Shown here piece by piece: positions 1 to 9,930 of a DNA stretch of 64,000 nt. Source of the DNA: Pasteurella canis (GTDB lineage Bacteria > Pseudomonadota > Gammaproteobacteria > Enterobacterales > Pasteurellaceae); NCBI RefSeq assembly GCF_900454865.1, contig NZ_UGTV01000015.1, positions 1,862,001-1,926,000 on the forward strand, in the 5' to 3' direction. The stretch's first letter is position 1. Each line of letters starts with the position of its first letter. A program made the position numbers and the translations under genes. The notes under the pieces are model-generated. The model searched no databases. It was not told where the DNA came from and worked only from the letters and a program-made list of their open reading frames with translations.

Positions 1-1535
1 ATTTAACAGAGCCACATAACTTTCACTGTGGTAGTAATCATGTACATGATTCAGGTTTTAGCCATGATCAGCCTTATGGTGTACCACATGATCATTCTAT
101 GGCTGGTCCTTATGTGAAACTTAAGTCAAAGCGCTATGATATTCGTGCAGAATTAAAATCTCCACTAAAATATATTGAGAAAGCGCGTTTGAATTATTCA
201 TCAACAGATTATTTCCATGATGAGCGTGATGGTGCAATACCTGTCAATTTATTTAAAGCAAAAGGATATAACCTACGTCTTGAATTATTCCATGAACCGT
301 TTAACGGATTAACGGGTGTATGGGGGGTACAATACCAAGAACAAGTGAGTAGTGCGAATTTACCACGTGTCCCGAAATGTTCTCTACTTTATGAGATAGT
401 GCCTTATGGTCAGAAACCCAAAATTCAGCCTCGCTGTGCCCCTAAAATTACGAATGAACAACGTAAATCAGGTTGGGTTCTACCAAAACATGAGTTACAA
501 CAAGTTGGTTTTTTTGCAATGGAACAATTCCGTTGGAAAGATTTCTTATTTGAAGCGGGAATTAGAACAGAAAAACAAAAAATTGCGATTGAATATGATT
601 TAGCTGCAATTGCAGATGCTAAAGGCCTTGCTGATGGTTCAAAATGTCTTCTCGCGATTTTATGTAATGGCAGTAATACGAGAAAACCAATAAGAAAAGT
701 AAATGATCCTGATCTTTCACCTCGAACTGAGAGAGCCACATCGTATTCATTATCAACAACATGGTATTTAGCACCTGAATATTCATTAATGTTAACTTAT
801 TCCCATAATGAGCGATCACCAACGGCCATGGAGCTCTATCACCATGGACGTAATTTAGCGACAAACTCATTTAAATATGGTAATAAAGATCTTAAAAAAG
901 AAGTCTCAAATAATACGGAGATCAGTCTTGCTTATACAGGCGAAAAATTAAGTTACAATTTGGGTGTTTATTATTATCGTTTTAAAAATCGCATTTTTTC
1001 ACAGATTTTACGCCGAGAAGGAAACTTGACTCAAACTCGTTATACTCAATCTCAGGCAAAATATTATGGCGCAGAAGGACGTATTGATTATGCGATTACA
1101 CCTGAAACTACAGTTGGTATATTTGGTGATTATGTGCGTGGTAAATTATTTGACTTACCACCAACATACAAGCCCGATGATTTACATGTTAATTTGATTG
1201 CAACGCCACAGCCAGATCAAGATGCGCCTAGAGTACCGCCTGCACGTTTAGGGGTTCGTGCAAGTTCAGCATTGACAGATCATTTGTCAGGAACGATGGA
1301 ATATATTTATGTGTATAAACAACATAAAGTTGCACCAAGAGAAAATCAAACGGCTGCGCACAGTATGTTAAATGCAGGTTTAGAATATGCGAATAATTTA
1401 GCTGCAGTGAATTATCAATTCTTTATTCAAGGCAATAATTTATTGAATCGTCGTGTTTATTCACATTCGTCATTTCAATCTTTTGTTCCACAAATGGGAC
1501 GTAATTTTGTAATTGGTTTGAATGTGAATTTCTAA
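1..1535 (+). CDS. znuD: ZnuD-like TonB-dependent outer-membrane receptor (3' part, 5' end outside window)
   Basis: The frame is open from the left edge, so this is the C-terminal ~510 residues of a 22-strand TonB-dependent barrel; plug and signal peptide lie outside. The stretch from base 3 to 98 is rich in histidine (seven His in 32 residues, including HNFH and HDH), followed by KRYDIRAEL, WGVQYQ and a C-terminal YSHSSF...PQMGR...NVNF. From memory these match the zinc/haem receptor ZnuD of Neisseria and its Pasteurellaceae relatives, where His-rich loops help capture zinc. It ends in Phe, as barrel proteins recognised by BamA usually do. Transport would be energised by TonB-ExbBD. A hairpin terminator follows directly. 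The promoter and any Zur site cannot be seen. Zinc rather than haem as the main ligand is inference from the His-rich loop. Confidence 0.85.
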   Translation, partial: LTEPHNFHCGSNHVHDSGFSHDQPYGVPHDHSMAGPYVKLKSKRYDIRAELKSPLKYIEKARLNYSSTDYFHDERDGAIPVNLFKAKGYNLRLELFHEPFNGLTGVWGVQYQEQVSSANLPRVPKCSLLYEIVPYGQKPKIQPRCAPKITNEQRKSGWVLPKHELQQVGFFAMEQFRWKDFLFEAGIRTEKQKIAIEYDLAAIADAKGLADGSKCLLAILCNGSNTRKPIRKVNDPDLSPRTERATSYSLSTTWYLAPEYSLMLTYSHNERSPTAMELYHHGRNLATNSFKYGNKDLKKEVSNNTEISLAYTGEKLSYNLGVYYYRFKNRIFSQILRREGNLTQTRYTQSQAKYYGAEGRIDYAITPETTVGIFGDYVRGKLFDLPPTYKPDDLHVNLIATPQPDQDAPRVPPARLGVRASSALTDHLSGTMEYIYVYKQHKVAPRENQTAAHSMLNAGLEYANNLAAVNYQFFIQGNNLLNRRVYSHSSFQSFVPQMGRNFVIGLNVNF

Positions 1536-1550
1536 TCATTATTTCATGAG

Positions 1551-1583
1551 AAAAAAGCATCACTTAATAAGTGGTGCTTTTTT
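1551..1583. terminator. bidirectional terminator between znuD and recQ
   Basis: Arms 1551-1565 and 1569-1583 pair almost perfectly around a 3-nt loop. The A-run on the left and T-run on the right let it serve both convergent genes. Confidence 0.85.
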
Positions 1584-1616
1584 ATTTATATAAACGAATG
1601 ATGATAAATTGTATTT

Positions 1617-3512
1617 CTATTCTAATACGAGAGGAACACTATTCTTTTGACGTGTTTCTTTATGTGATTTGATAAGTTGTATAAAAGGTTGAGCAAAGCG
1701 TTCTAGTTTGATGGCACCTATACCATTTATCTCAAGCATTTCAGCTTTAGTAGTTGGTTGGTATTGAGCCATTTCTTGTAAAGTTGCATCATTAAATACA
1801 ATGTATGATGGAATATTTTCTTTATCGGCAATTTGTTTGCGTAAGAAGCGTAGACGAGCAAACAGATCTTTATCGTAATGATTATGGGCATTTTTTTGTG
1901 GTGCGATAGCTGCTTGTAATGAAGAGATACGAGGCATAGCAAGTTGAAGAGGTCGTTCACCACGTAAGAAAGGTTTTGCATTTTCTGTTAATTGTAATGT
2001 CGTATTGAAATGATCAAGAACTTGTTTTACTAAGCCTAAATGAATCAGCTGGCGAATCACTGATTGCCAATGCTCTGCACTTTTTTCTTTACCAATACCG
2101 TAAACGCTTAATGTTTCATGACCATTATCTTTGATTTTTTGATTATTTAGACCGCGTAAAATGGCGATGATGTAATGCATACCAAATCGTTGCCCTACGC
2201 GATAGATAGTAGACATGACTTTTTGTGCATCAATTAAAGCATCATATTGTTTTGGTGGATCTAAACAAATATCACAATTCTGACAAGGTGTTTGATGGTG
2301 TTCACCAAAATAATTGAGTAAGACTAAACGGCGACAAGTTTGACTTTCAGCAAATTCACCAATAGCTTGTAATTTCATCGCCTCAATTTGACGCTGTGGC
2401 GTATCGGGCTTTTCTAATAAAATTTTATGCAACCAAGCATAATCCGCTGGTTCATAAAATAGTACCGCTTCAGCAGGTAAATCATCACGTCCAGCACGCC
2501 CAGTTTCTTGATAGTAGGCTTCAATGCTACGAGGTAAATCAAAATGTGCAACAAAACGTACATTCGATTTATTGATACCCATACCAAATGCAATTGTTGC
2601 AACAACGACTTGTACATTATCACGTTGAAAAGCTCGTTGGACTTGTTCACGCTGACTTGCTTCCAATCCCGCATGATAGGCTTGAGCAGATATACCTTTG
2701 TTCCTAAGACTTTCTGCAATTCTTTCCACTTTGTTACGGCTATTACAATAGATAATACCGCTTTTCCCTTTTTGTGCTAACACAAAACGGCATAATTGTT
2801 CCATTGGTTTGTATTTTTCGACCAAGGTATAACGAATATTAGGACGATCAAAACTACCAATGTATATGTAGGGATCATGCAAGTTGAGGTGTAAGAGGAT
2901 GTCTTTACGTGTGGCATGATCAGCGGTTGCAGTTAATGCCATAATTGGTGCGTTAGGAAAACAGCTTTTTAAACCACCTAATTGGCTATATTCAGGGCGA
3001 AAATCATGGCCCCATTGTGAAATGCAATGTGCTTCATCAATTGCAACAAAACTCACCTGACAATGGGAAATTAAATGAAAAAAGCTGTTAGTCATTACTT
3101 TTTCAGGCGAGACATATAAGAGTTTTAGGCGACCTGACATGATCTTATTGTGCACAGCTTGTTGTTCAGAGAATGTTTGGCTCGAATTGAGATAATCTGC
3201 CTCAATACCATTAGCAAGTAGTTGATCGACTTGGTCTTTCATTAATGAAATGAGTGGTGAAATGACTAATGTTAAGCCCTCAAAACATAAAGCGGGAATT
3301 TGATAGCATAATGATTTGCCATTACCTGTTGCCATAATGACGAAGCTATCTTTACCTTGTAATGTCGCATTGATGACTTCTTCTTGTCCAAGTCGGAAAT
3401 GTTGATAACCAAAAACAGAATGTAAGACATCAAGTGCGGTCCGTTTTAACGCAATTTGATTAAAATCGACCGCACTTTTTGTTATATGTTGTTGCACTTC
3501 ATTAGAACACAT
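1617..3512 (-). CDS. recQ: ATP-dependent DNA helicase RecQ
   Basis: A 3'-5' superfamily 2 helicase that unwinds forked and recombination intermediates. Visible in order are a Walker A (ATGNGKSLCYQ, with Asn where most RecQ have Gly), DEAH box (IDEAHCISQWGHDFRPEY), motif VI (QETGRAGRD), the RQC zinc cysteines (C...CQNCDIC) and a C-terminal HRDC domain. At 631 residues it is slightly longer than the usual 610-620. The ATG at 3512 overlaps the end of pldA by 11 bases, so the two are probably one transcript, an order also found in enterobacteria. The first ~25 codons contain an inverted pair of uptake signals (3432-3440 and 3469-3477). The family assignment is secure; the exact start is less so. 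Confidence 0.96.
   Translation of the reverse strand: MCSNEVQQHITKSAVDFNQIALKRTALDVLHSVFGYQHFRLGQEEVINATLQGKDSFVIMATGNGKSLCYQIPALCFEGLTLVISPLISLMKDQVDQLLANGIEADYLNSSQTFSEQQAVHNKIMSGRLKLLYVSPEKVMTNSFFHLISHCQVSFVAIDEAHCISQWGHDFRPEYSQLGGLKSCFPNAPIMALTATADHATRKDILLHLNLHDPYIYIGSFDRPNIRYTLVEKYKPMEQLCRFVLAQKGKSGIIYCNSRNKVERIAESLRNKGISAQAYHAGLEASQREQVQRAFQRDNVQVVVATIAFGMGINKSNVRFVAHFDLPRSIEAYYQETGRAGRDDLPAEAVLFYEPADYAWLHKILLEKPDTPQRQIEAMKLQAIGEFAESQTCRRLVLLNYFGEHHQTPCQNCDICLDPPKQYDALIDAQKVMSTIYRVGQRFGMHYIIAILRGLNNQKIKDNGHETLSVYGIGKEKSAEHWQSVIRQLIHLGLVKQVLDHFNTTLQLTENAKPFLRGERPLQLAMPRISSLQAAIAPQKNAHNHYDKDLFARLRFLRKQIADKENIPSYIVFNDATLQEMAQYQPTTKAEMLEINGIGAIKLERFAQPFIQLIKSHKETRQKNSVPLVLE
3432..3477. repeat. 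inverted pair of DNA uptake signals inside the recQ 5' coding region
   Basis: AAGTGCGGT at 3432-3440 and ACCGCACTT at 3469-3477 are the ends of an imperfect 18-bp inverted repeat (16 of 18 positions pair) around a 10-base loop. It lies within about the first 27 codons of recQ, just past the pldA stop, with no T-run after it on the transcribed strand. Confidence 0.85.
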
Positions 3513-4362
3513 TATTTAATGAAATACCTATACCAATACGTTGAATATTTTTTTGATAATCGACTAAAGATTCACCATAGCCCGTATAATACTGAGTATA
3601 GAAACGAATATTTTTAGTGATTGGATAGCTATAGCTTGCCTCTAAACCACCTTTGTTAGACGTTGGATTATAATGTCCTGATAGTTTTATTTGATGATTT
3701 TGGTAATAATATCCTACAGCCAAGTCAGCATAGCCTCGATATCGACTGATATCAGGATTACCATCTGTTTTGGCTTTTTCAGGAATCCGCCACCAAGGTT
3801 TAATTTCTATTGTCCAGTTGCCTTTTGTAGCTGACATACGCGCATAAATACGATTCCAACTGCGTGATAATTTTTCGCGATCGTTACGACCATTTGATTG
3901 GTGATTAATACCTGTTTCGATATCTTGCATTTCCCAACCTAAGGGGAGGAGATGATGCGTTTTCCACGCTAGAAAAAGTTGTGGCTCGTAATTACTTTCT
4001 CTAAATGGAGATGAGTCATCGACATTACTTAGTTGAAACCACGATTTTTGTGTATAAGAAGCTGCTAATACAGAGTTTTTTCCCAAAATACCACGCCAAA
4101 GTGGCAATGCTAAACTAATTTTAAACTTAATTTCATCTTTACGTGTCTTATCTTTTTTTTGAAAGTTACCGTTCGAATAAGTTGCCATTAAATAGTTTTC
4201 TTCATAGCCCAACAGACCCACAAAATCATCTGATTTTGTTAGTAGCACTTGTGTTTTGCTTTGATAAGGACGAAACTTTTCTGTACCTTGTGCTAAGGTC
4301 GTTGTACTGAAAATGACACTGAATACACCAGTGAAAAGGAGCCATTTTTGTTTGATTTTCAT
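3502..4362 (-). CDS. pldA: outer-membrane phospholipase A
   Basis: OMPLA hydrolyses phospholipids that reach the outer leaflet of the outer membrane and acts as a dimer. Residues 1-25 look like a signal peptide (cleavage near TLAQG). The catalytic motif is NHQSNG, with His154 and Ser156, and the following SRSWNR carries the third catalytic Asn. The C-terminus reads YPITKNIRFYTQYYTGYGESL...NNVF and ends in Phe like other barrel proteins. 286 residues is normal for the family. It lies between cyaY (9-base gap upstream) and recQ (11-base overlap downstream), suggesting a cyaY-pldA-recQ transcript. Confidence 0.95.
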   Translation of the reverse strand: MKIKQKWLLFTGVFSVIFSTTTLAQGTEKFRPYQSKTQVLLTKSDDFVGLLGYEENYLMATYSNGNFQKKDKTRKDEIKFKISLALPLWRGILGKNSVLAASYTQKSWFQLSNVDDSSPFRESNYEPQLFLAWKTHHLLPLGWEMQDIETGINHQSNGRNDREKLSRSWNRIYARMSATKGNWTIEIKPWWRIPEKAKTDGNPDISRYRGYADLAVGYYYQNHQIKLSGHYNPTSNKGGLEASYSYPITKNIRFYTQYYTGYGESLVDYQKNIQRIGIGISLNNVF

Positions 4363-4371
4363 GCTTTATCC

Positions 4372-4680
4372 TTAGCGAAAATGCACAGATTCTCCATGCG
4401 CCGCACAAGCCTGTTCTAAACAATCCCAAAATTTTTTGCCATCACTACTCACCCATTCATTGTTTTTAAAACTAAAATGGAATCCACCAACGCGACTGGC
4501 GAGCCATAATTCTAATAATGGTTCTTGTTTATTGATAACAATTTGACTGCGATCTTCAAAGGTGATGCTAAAAACAGAACCTTGTGTATCACAATCTACA
4601 TCGCAATCTTGTGCTTCTAATTGTTCTTCAATTGTCGCCCAAACTTGCTCAATATTTTGATGAAATTCCGTAATGTTCAT
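4372..4680 (-). CDS. cyaY: frataxin-like iron-sulfur assembly protein CyaY
   Basis: Bacterial frataxin, 102 residues. It binds iron through an acidic N-terminal helix and regulates the IscS cysteine desulfurase. The acidic helix (EEQLEAQDCDVDCD) is followed by the beta-sheet segments SVFSITFEDRSQIVIN and PLLELWLASRVGGFHF and a C-terminal helix DGKKFWDCLEQ, the CyaY order. It is probably the first gene of a minus-strand unit with pldA and recQ, and is divergent from lptM-lysA, an arrangement (cyaY back to back with lptM) also known in enterobacteria. Confidence 0.95.
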   Translation of the reverse strand: MNITEFHQNIEQVWATIEEQLEAQDCDVDCDTQGSVFSITFEDRSQIVINKQEPLLELWLASRVGGFHFSFKNNEWVSSDGKKFWDCLEQACAAHGESVHFR

Positions 4681-4802
4681 AAATTCCTCTTATTCATCGT
4701 GCTAAAAATAAAGATTATAAAGATTTTCGTATTATTGTGATAGCACAAAGGGAGATTTAATGGTAAAAAGTGTTGTCAATGTCAACAATAAAGGATAATA
4801 AA

Positions 4803-4919
4803 ATGAAAAAATGGGTTTCCGCTTTCGTCTTAACTGCGCTTTGTGTCTTAACTGTAAGTTGTGGTGTAAAAGGGCCTCTTTATTTTCCAGAAAAAACACA
4901 ACAAGACACAGTAAAATAG
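4803..4919 (+). CDS. lptM: LptM (YifL) small outer-membrane lipoprotein
   Basis: A 38-residue lipoprotein. The signal peptide MKKWVSAFVLTALCVLTVS ends at Cys20, followed by the hallmark CGVKGPLYFP. In Escherichia coli LptM (YifL) this tail mimics LPS and helps LptD reach its mature disulfide pattern. AAAGGATAATAAA supplies the ribosome site. It ends 10 bases before lysA, a conserved pairing. The target LptD is encoded in the same window (37600-39948). Confidence 0.92.
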   Translation: MKKWVSAFVLTALCVLTVSCGVKGPLYFPEKTQQDTVK

Positions 4920-4929
4920 CAGGTAAGCA

Positions 4930-6180
4930 ATGGATTATTTTCAATATCAGGCACAGCAATTAATGGCAGAAAACATATCTGTCCAAGAAATTGCTAATCA
5001 ATTTGGTACACCACTTTATATTTATTCGCGTGCAACCTTAGAACGTCATTGGCATGCTTTTGATAAAGCGTTAGGTGATCATCCACATTTAATTTGTTTC
5101 GCTGTCAAATCTAATCCCAATATTGCACTTTTAAATGTGATGGCTCGTCTAGGATCGGGGTTTGATATTGTATCACAAGGTGAATTGGAACGAGTATTAG
5201 CAGCAGGTGGTGATGCCAGTAAAGTGGTCTTTTCTGGTGTAGCTAAGACGCATACTGAAATTGCTCGCGCTTTAGAAGTTGGAATTCGTTGTTTTAATGT
5301 GGAGTCTCTTGCCGAATTACGACGTATCAACCAAGTTGCTGCTGAAATGGGTAAAATTGCCCCCATTTCATTACGCGTAAATCCTGATGTCGATGCACGC
5401 ACACATCCCTATATTTCAACAGGTTTAAAAGAAAATAAATTTGGGGTGAGTGTTGAGCAAGCTCGTGAAGTTTATCGTTTAGCAAGTCAGTTACCACATA
5501 TTCAAATTACAGGTATGGATTGCCACATTGGTTCTCAGCTAACTGAATTACAGCCTTTTCTTGATGCGGCTGATCGTTTAATTGTGTTAATGGAACAGTT
5601 AAAACAAGATGGTATTTCTCTTAAACATTTGGACTTAGGTGGTGGTTTAGGCGTGACTTATACAGATGAGATGCCACCACATCCAACAGAATATGCCTCA
5701 GCATTATTAGAGAAATTACAAGCCTATAAAGATCTTGAGATCATTTTAGAGCCCGGGCGTGCTATTACTGCAAATGCTGGAATTTTAGTCACAAAAGTGG
5801 AGTACATAAAAAGTAATGAAAGCCGTCATTTTGCAATTGTTGATGCAGGTATGAATGATATGATTCGTCCAGCTTTATATCAGGCATATATGAATATCAT
5901 TGAAGTTGACCGCACTTTAGTACGAGAAAAACAGATATATGATGTCGTTGGACCAATTTGTGAAACCTCAGATTTTTTAGGCAAAGAACGGGAGTTAGCG
6001 ATCGCTGAGGGCGACTACCTCGCACAACGTTCAGCAGGTGCTTATGGGGCAAGTATGTCATCAAATTATAATTCACGTTCGCGTACAGCAGAAGTCATGG
6101 TAGATGGTGATAGAGTTCACCTCATTCGTCGTCGTGAAAGATTAGATGAATTATGGGCGCTGGAACAACTCTTGCCTTAA
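4930..6180 (+). CDS. lysA: diaminopimelate decarboxylase
   Basis: Final step of lysine synthesis: meso-diaminopimelate to L-lysine plus CO2. It is a fold-type III PLP enzyme; the PLP lysine is K60 in CFAVKSN, HIGSQ and GGGLGV bind cofactor, and CETSDFLG holds the cysteine that reaches into the partner active site. 416 residues is the expected length. It is co-transcribed with lptM and carries an uptake signal inside the gene at 5909-5917. A strong hairpin terminator follows at 6196-6234. Confidence 0.97.
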   Translation: MDYFQYQAQQLMAENISVQEIANQFGTPLYIYSRATLERHWHAFDKALGDHPHLICFAVKSNPNIALLNVMARLGSGFDIVSQGELERVLAAGGDASKVVFSGVAKTHTEIARALEVGIRCFNVESLAELRRINQVAAEMGKIAPISLRVNPDVDARTHPYISTGLKENKFGVSVEQAREVYRLASQLPHIQITGMDCHIGSQLTELQPFLDAADRLIVLMEQLKQDGISLKHLDLGGGLGVTYTDEMPPHPTEYASALLEKLQAYKDLEIILEPGRAITANAGILVTKVEYIKSNESRHFAIVDAGMNDMIRPALYQAYMNIIEVDRTLVREKQIYDVVGPICETSDFLGKERELAIAEGDYLAQRSAGAYGASMSSNYNSRSRTAEVMVDGDRVHLIRRRERLDELWALEQLLP

Positions 6181-6195
6181 GTCAACAAAGATAAA

Positions 6196-6234
6196 AAAGA
6201 GCGGTTAACATTTTTTAGATGTTAACCGCTCTTT
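6196..6234. terminator. bidirectional terminator between lysA and oadB
   Basis: Perfect 16-bp stem (6196-6211 with 6219-6234), 7-base loop, A-run before and T-rich tail after. The arms contain AAGAGCGGT, one base off the uptake signal. Confidence 0.9.
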
Positions 6235-6249
6235 GATCTTTTTTATATG

Positions 6250-7554
6250 TTACATCATTGCTGAAACATATTTTAACATCACTCCAGCAGCGATTGCTGA
6301 ACCAATAACGCCTGCAACGTTCGGTCCCATAGCATGCATGAGTAAGAAGTTTTGGTGATCTTCTTCTAAGCCAATTTTATTCGCAACGCGTGCTGCCATT
6401 GGTACAGCCGATACACCAGCAGCACCAATTAATGGGTTAATTGGGTATTTGCAGATTTTGTTCATCAATTTTGCCATCAAGATACCACTTGCTGTCCCAA
6501 TAGCAAAAGCAACAACACCTAGCAGTAATATGCCTAATGTTTGTGGTTGGAGGAATTTATCTGCAACTAATTTTGAACCCACAGATAAGCCGAGGAAAAT
6601 TGTCACAATATTGATTAACGCATTTTGTGCGGTATCATTTAGACGTTCTACTACCCCGCTAGTACGTAATAAGTTACCAAAGCAGAACATACCAAGTAAT
6701 GGTGCTGCATCAGGTAACAGTAATGCAACGAGAGTGACTAACACAATTGGGAATAAAATTTTCTCACGATTACTTACATCACGTAGTTGTACCATGCGAA
6801 TTTTACGTTCGGCTTTAGTTGTCAGTGCCTTCATGATTGGTGGTTGAATAAGAGGTACTAATGCCATATAAGAATAAGCAGCAACCGCAATAGCACCTAA
6901 TAATTCAGGTGCGAGTTTACTTGAAAGGTAAATAGCGGTTGGACCGTCAGCTCCACCAATAATCCCAATTGCTGCAGCCTGTGGTAAGGTAAAGCTGATG
7001 AGCCCTGTCCAGTTTAATAATAATGCACCGATGATGGTTGCAAAAATACCAAACTGAGCTGCTGCACCAAGTAATAATGTACGTGGATTAGCAAGTAATG
7101 GACCAAAATCAGTCATAGCACCAACACCCATAAAGATAATGAGAGGGGCAACGCCATAGCCGATAGCAACTTTATAGAATAAAGCTAATACACCTGCAGT
7201 ATATCCCATGTCACCTGCCATCACTTCTAATTCATTTTGGACAGAAGGTAGTGCATTAGTTATCGCTAACTTAATTGCTTCAGGATCCGCTATTGTATTG
7301 AGTTTTGCTGCTACAATTGCTAGCTGTTCAGTATTGCCTGAATGCAATAAATTATCTAAAGCACTCATTGCTAGCCCTGCTTCAGGGATATTTGACAACA
7401 GTCCACCGAAGCCAATTGGTAACAGCAATAAAGGCTCAAATTTTCGAGCAATGGCGAGCCAGAGTAGCACTAAGCTGATCAGCATCATTAATGCTTGACC
7501 TAACTCAAGATGCATAATTCCCATGCCCCGCAATAATGAAAGAATACTTTCCAT
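6250..7554 (-). CDS. oadB: oxaloacetate decarboxylase, sodium-pump beta subunit
   Basis: Integral membrane subunit of the Na+-pumping decarboxylase. It decarboxylates carboxybiotin carried by OadA and couples this to Na+ export. Hydrophobic throughout (about 9-11 membrane segments), with the family motifs [10 protein letters not shown] (Na+/proton-binding Asp region) and [18 protein letters not shown] near the C-terminus. 434 residues fits. It is the last gene of oadG-oadA-oadB, 10 bases after oadA. Confidence 0.95.
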   Translation of the reverse strand: MESILSLLRGMGIMHLELGQALMMLISLVLLWLAIARKFEPLLLLPIGFGGLLSNIPEAGLAMSALDNLLHSGNTEQLAIVAAKLNTIADPEAIKLAITNALPSVQNELEVMAGDMGYTAGVLALFYKVAIGYGVAPLIIFMGVGAMTDFGPLLANPRTLLLGAAAQFGIFATIIGALLLNWTGLISFTLPQAAAIGIIGGADGPTAIYLSSKLAPELLGAIAVAAYSYMALVPLIQPPIMKALTTKAERKIRMVQLRDVSNREKILFPIVLVTLVALLLPDAAPLLGMFCFGNLLRTSGVVERLNDTAQNALINIVTIFLGLSVGSKLVADKFLQPQTLGILLLGVVAFAIGTASGILMAKLMNKICKYPINPLIGAAGVSAVPMAARVANKIGLEEDHQNFLLMHAMGPNVAGVIGSAIAAGVMLKYVSAMM

Positions 7555-7564
7555 AACAACCTCG

Positions 7565-9382
7565 TTAGCTTAATGTCATTAGCGTGTCACCAACAGCGAC
7601 TGTATCACCGGCTTTTACGCTAATGCTTTGTACTGTACCAGCTTGGCTTGCACGAATTTCTGTTTCCATTTTCATTGCTTCTAAAATCAATAACACTTCT
7701 CCTTCCGCAACTTGTTGACCTTCTTTTGCGACCACTTTCCAGATATTACCCGCCATTGGTGCAGTGACAGGTGTGCCACTAGTAGCGGCTGGAGTAGCCT
7801 GATGTACAACCTGTGGTGTTGGTTGCGCTGGTGTGGTTGGTGTAATATCGCTTACCTCACCACCATCAGTCACTTTCACTACGAATGATTTACCTTCTAA
7901 TTCCACAGTATATACAGCAGGACCAGTACTCGCAGCGGCTTTTGTTGTTGGTGCCGTTGGTTTTTCTACTGGTTTCGCTGTTTCTAATGTTGGTGCTGGC
8001 TCGAAGGCATCTGGATTACCACGATTTTCAAGGAATTTCCAACCAATTTGAGGGAAGAGAGCCACAATAAGGACATCATCGATTTCATTTTCAGCAAGCT
8101 TGATACCTTTTTCTTTTGCTTGTTGTTTAATTTCATCGGCTAATTTGTCCATTTCTGGTGCAATATGATCCGCAGGACGATCAGTGATTGCTTGTGCACC
8201 ATCAAGTACTTTCGCTTGTAATTCAGCATTAACTGGTGCAGGTGTACGACCGTATTCGCCTTTTAAAATACCCGCAGTTTCTTTAGCTATTGTTTTATAG
8301 CGTTCGCCCATTAATACGTTGATCACCGCTTGTGTACCGACAATTTGCGAAGTTGGGGTAACTAGTGGAATAAAGCCTAAATCTTCACGTACGCGAGGAA
8401 TTTCTTTTAAGACCTCATCAAGCTTATCAGAAGCATTTTGCTGTTTTAATTGACTTTCTAAGTTAGTTAACATCCCACCTGGTACTTGCGCTACTAGAAT
8501 ACGGCTATCTGAGCCTTTAAGCTGCCCCTCGAATTTGGCATATTTTTTACGGACTTCACGGAAATAAGCCGCAATATGTTCAAGTTTATTAATATCTAAT
8601 CCTGTATCATATTGTGTGCCTTGTAATGTAGCTACCAATGCTTCAGTTGATGGGTGACCGTAAGTACCACTCATCGAAGAAATTGATGTGTCAATACCAT
8701 CAATACCTGCCTCTACTGCTTTGAGTAACGCCATTTCTGCCATACCTGTGGTTGCATGGCAATGTAAATGAAGCTGAACATCATAGCGTTGTTTGATTTC
8801 GCTCACTAATTTATAGGCTTCTACTGGTGTTAAGATACCAGACATATCTTTAATGACGACAGAATCTACCCCGATTTCTAATAGCTGTTCAGTAATATTT
8901 AACCAAGTTTCTAAATTATGTACTGGACTTGTGGTATAACTTAATGTGCCTTGTGCATGTCCTCCATTACGTTTTACTGCTTGTAATGCTTGTTTCATAT
9001 TACGTGGGTCATTCATGGCATCAAATACGCGGAAGACTGACATACCATTTTTTACAGAGCGCTCTACAAAGCGATCAACCACATCGTCGGCATAATGGCG
9101 ATAGCCTAATAAATTTTGACCACGCAATAGCATTTGTAATGGTGTATTTGGCATTGCTTGTTTTAGCTCACGCAAACGCACCCAAGGATCTTCGCCTAAA
9201 AAACGAATACAGGCATCAAAAGTTGCTCCACCCCATGCCTCAAGTGACCAGTAACCAATTTGATCAAGCTCATGTGCGATTGGCAACATGTCATCAAGGC
9301 GCATACGCGTTGCGAAAAGAGATTGATGAGCATCGCGTAATACGACATCAGTAATAGCAATTTTTTTGTTTTGAGTAGTCAT
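7565..9382 (-). CDS. oadA: oxaloacetate decarboxylase alpha subunit (biotin carboxyltransferase)
   Basis: Transfers the carboxyl group of oxaloacetate to its own biotin, giving pyruvate. The N-terminal carboxyltransferase barrel is seen in [12 protein letters not shown] and the metal ligands [10 protein letters not shown] Pro/Thr/Ala-rich linker (about residues 485-540) leads to a biotinyl domain with EAMKMET, where the biotinylated lysine is K571 of 605. It lies between oadG and oadB. The enzyme serves fermentation of citrate or other C4/C6 acids and can drive Na+-linked transport; no citrate lyase genes are in the window. Confidence 0.96.
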   Translation of the reverse strand: MTTQNKKIAITDVVLRDAHQSLFATRMRLDDMLPIAHELDQIGYWSLEAWGGATFDACIRFLGEDPWVRLRELKQAMPNTPLQMLLRGQNLLGYRHYADDVVDRFVERSVKNGMSVFRVFDAMNDPRNMKQALQAVKRNGGHAQGTLSYTTSPVHNLETWLNITEQLLEIGVDSVVIKDMSGILTPVEAYKLVSEIKQRYDVQLHLHCHATTGMAEMALLKAVEAGIDGIDTSISSMSGTYGHPSTEALVATLQGTQYDTGLDINKLEHIAAYFREVRKKYAKFEGQLKGSDSRILVAQVPGGMLTNLESQLKQQNASDKLDEVLKEIPRVREDLGFIPLVTPTSQIVGTQAVINVLMGERYKTIAKETAGILKGEYGRTPAPVNAELQAKVLDGAQAITDRPADHIAPEMDKLADEIKQQAKEKGIKLAENEIDDVLIVALFPQIGWKFLENRGNPDAFEPAPTLETAKPVEKPTAPTTKAAASTGPAVYTVELEGKSFVVKVTDGGEVSDITPTTPAQPTPQVVHQATPAATSGTPVTAPMAGNIWKVVAKEGQQVAEGEVLLILEAMKMETEIRASQAGTVQSISVKAGDTVAVGDTLMTLS

Positions 9383-9400
9383 TTTTTATTTCCTTTTAAG

Positions 9401-9655
9401 TTATTTGAGCCCTTGTTGGCGACGGTGATGTATGACCGCTGCGATGATAGCAGGACGTAAATGTGCTAAATCGTGAGTATCTGATTGTGTTGTTGTTTTT
9501 GTTGTGGGAGTTGAAACAGGTTCTGGAAAGAAACGATTGACCAACTTAGACATGAGTTCAATAGCGTAAATCAGGATAAATAAAAATAGCATTACAAATC
9601 CTACACCAGCAAACATCAGATTTAAGCCTTCTTGCAGAAGTTCTGCATTTGTCAT
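9401..9655 (-). CDS. oadG: oxaloacetate decarboxylase gamma subunit
   Basis: An 84-residue single-span protein (membrane segment about residues 12-36, FAGVGFVMLFLFILIYAI), followed by a Pro/Thr-rich linker and a polar, His-containing tail (HDLAHL...HHRRQQ), which in this family binds zinc and ties OadA to OadB. First gene of the operon, 18 bases before oadA. GGAGTC just upstream is the ribosome site. Confidence 0.93.
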   Translation of the reverse strand: MTNAELLQEGLNLMFAGVGFVMLFLFILIYAIELMSKLVNRFFPEPVSTPTTKTTTQSDTHDLAHLRPAIIAAVIHHRRQQGLK

Positions 9656-9715
9656 TTTAAGACTCCTTTTTTTAAATAATAATGTGGAATATTACTTCTT
9701 TTTGCGTAGAAAAAG

Positions 9716-9731
9716 TTTGATATGGGTCACA
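9716..9731. promoter_or_regulatory. possible CRP site upstream of oadGAB
   Basis: TTTGA-N6-TCACA is one mismatch from TGTGA-N6-TCACA and is centred 68 bases before the oadG start. Catabolite control of oad is plausible but unproven. Confidence 0.45.
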
Positions 9732-9930
9732 AAAAAGAAGAGCGGTTAATTTAATCCAAGTTTTATTGGTCTAGGTCAAAATTTACACATGATTGATGTC
9801 ACAAATTATCCCTTATGCTATTTAAGAATATTATTTTGGGTTGGTTATATTCTTTTGAAATAAAAAGAGTTTTGCTTTTATATCGTATTTTACTTTGAGG
9901 AAATATTTTTATTTTATAGTCTATTATTTT

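Noticed and set aside
4681-4802. Lysine riboswitch ahead of lysA
   Set aside because: The 120-base space before lptM-lysA is too short and shows no conserved core.
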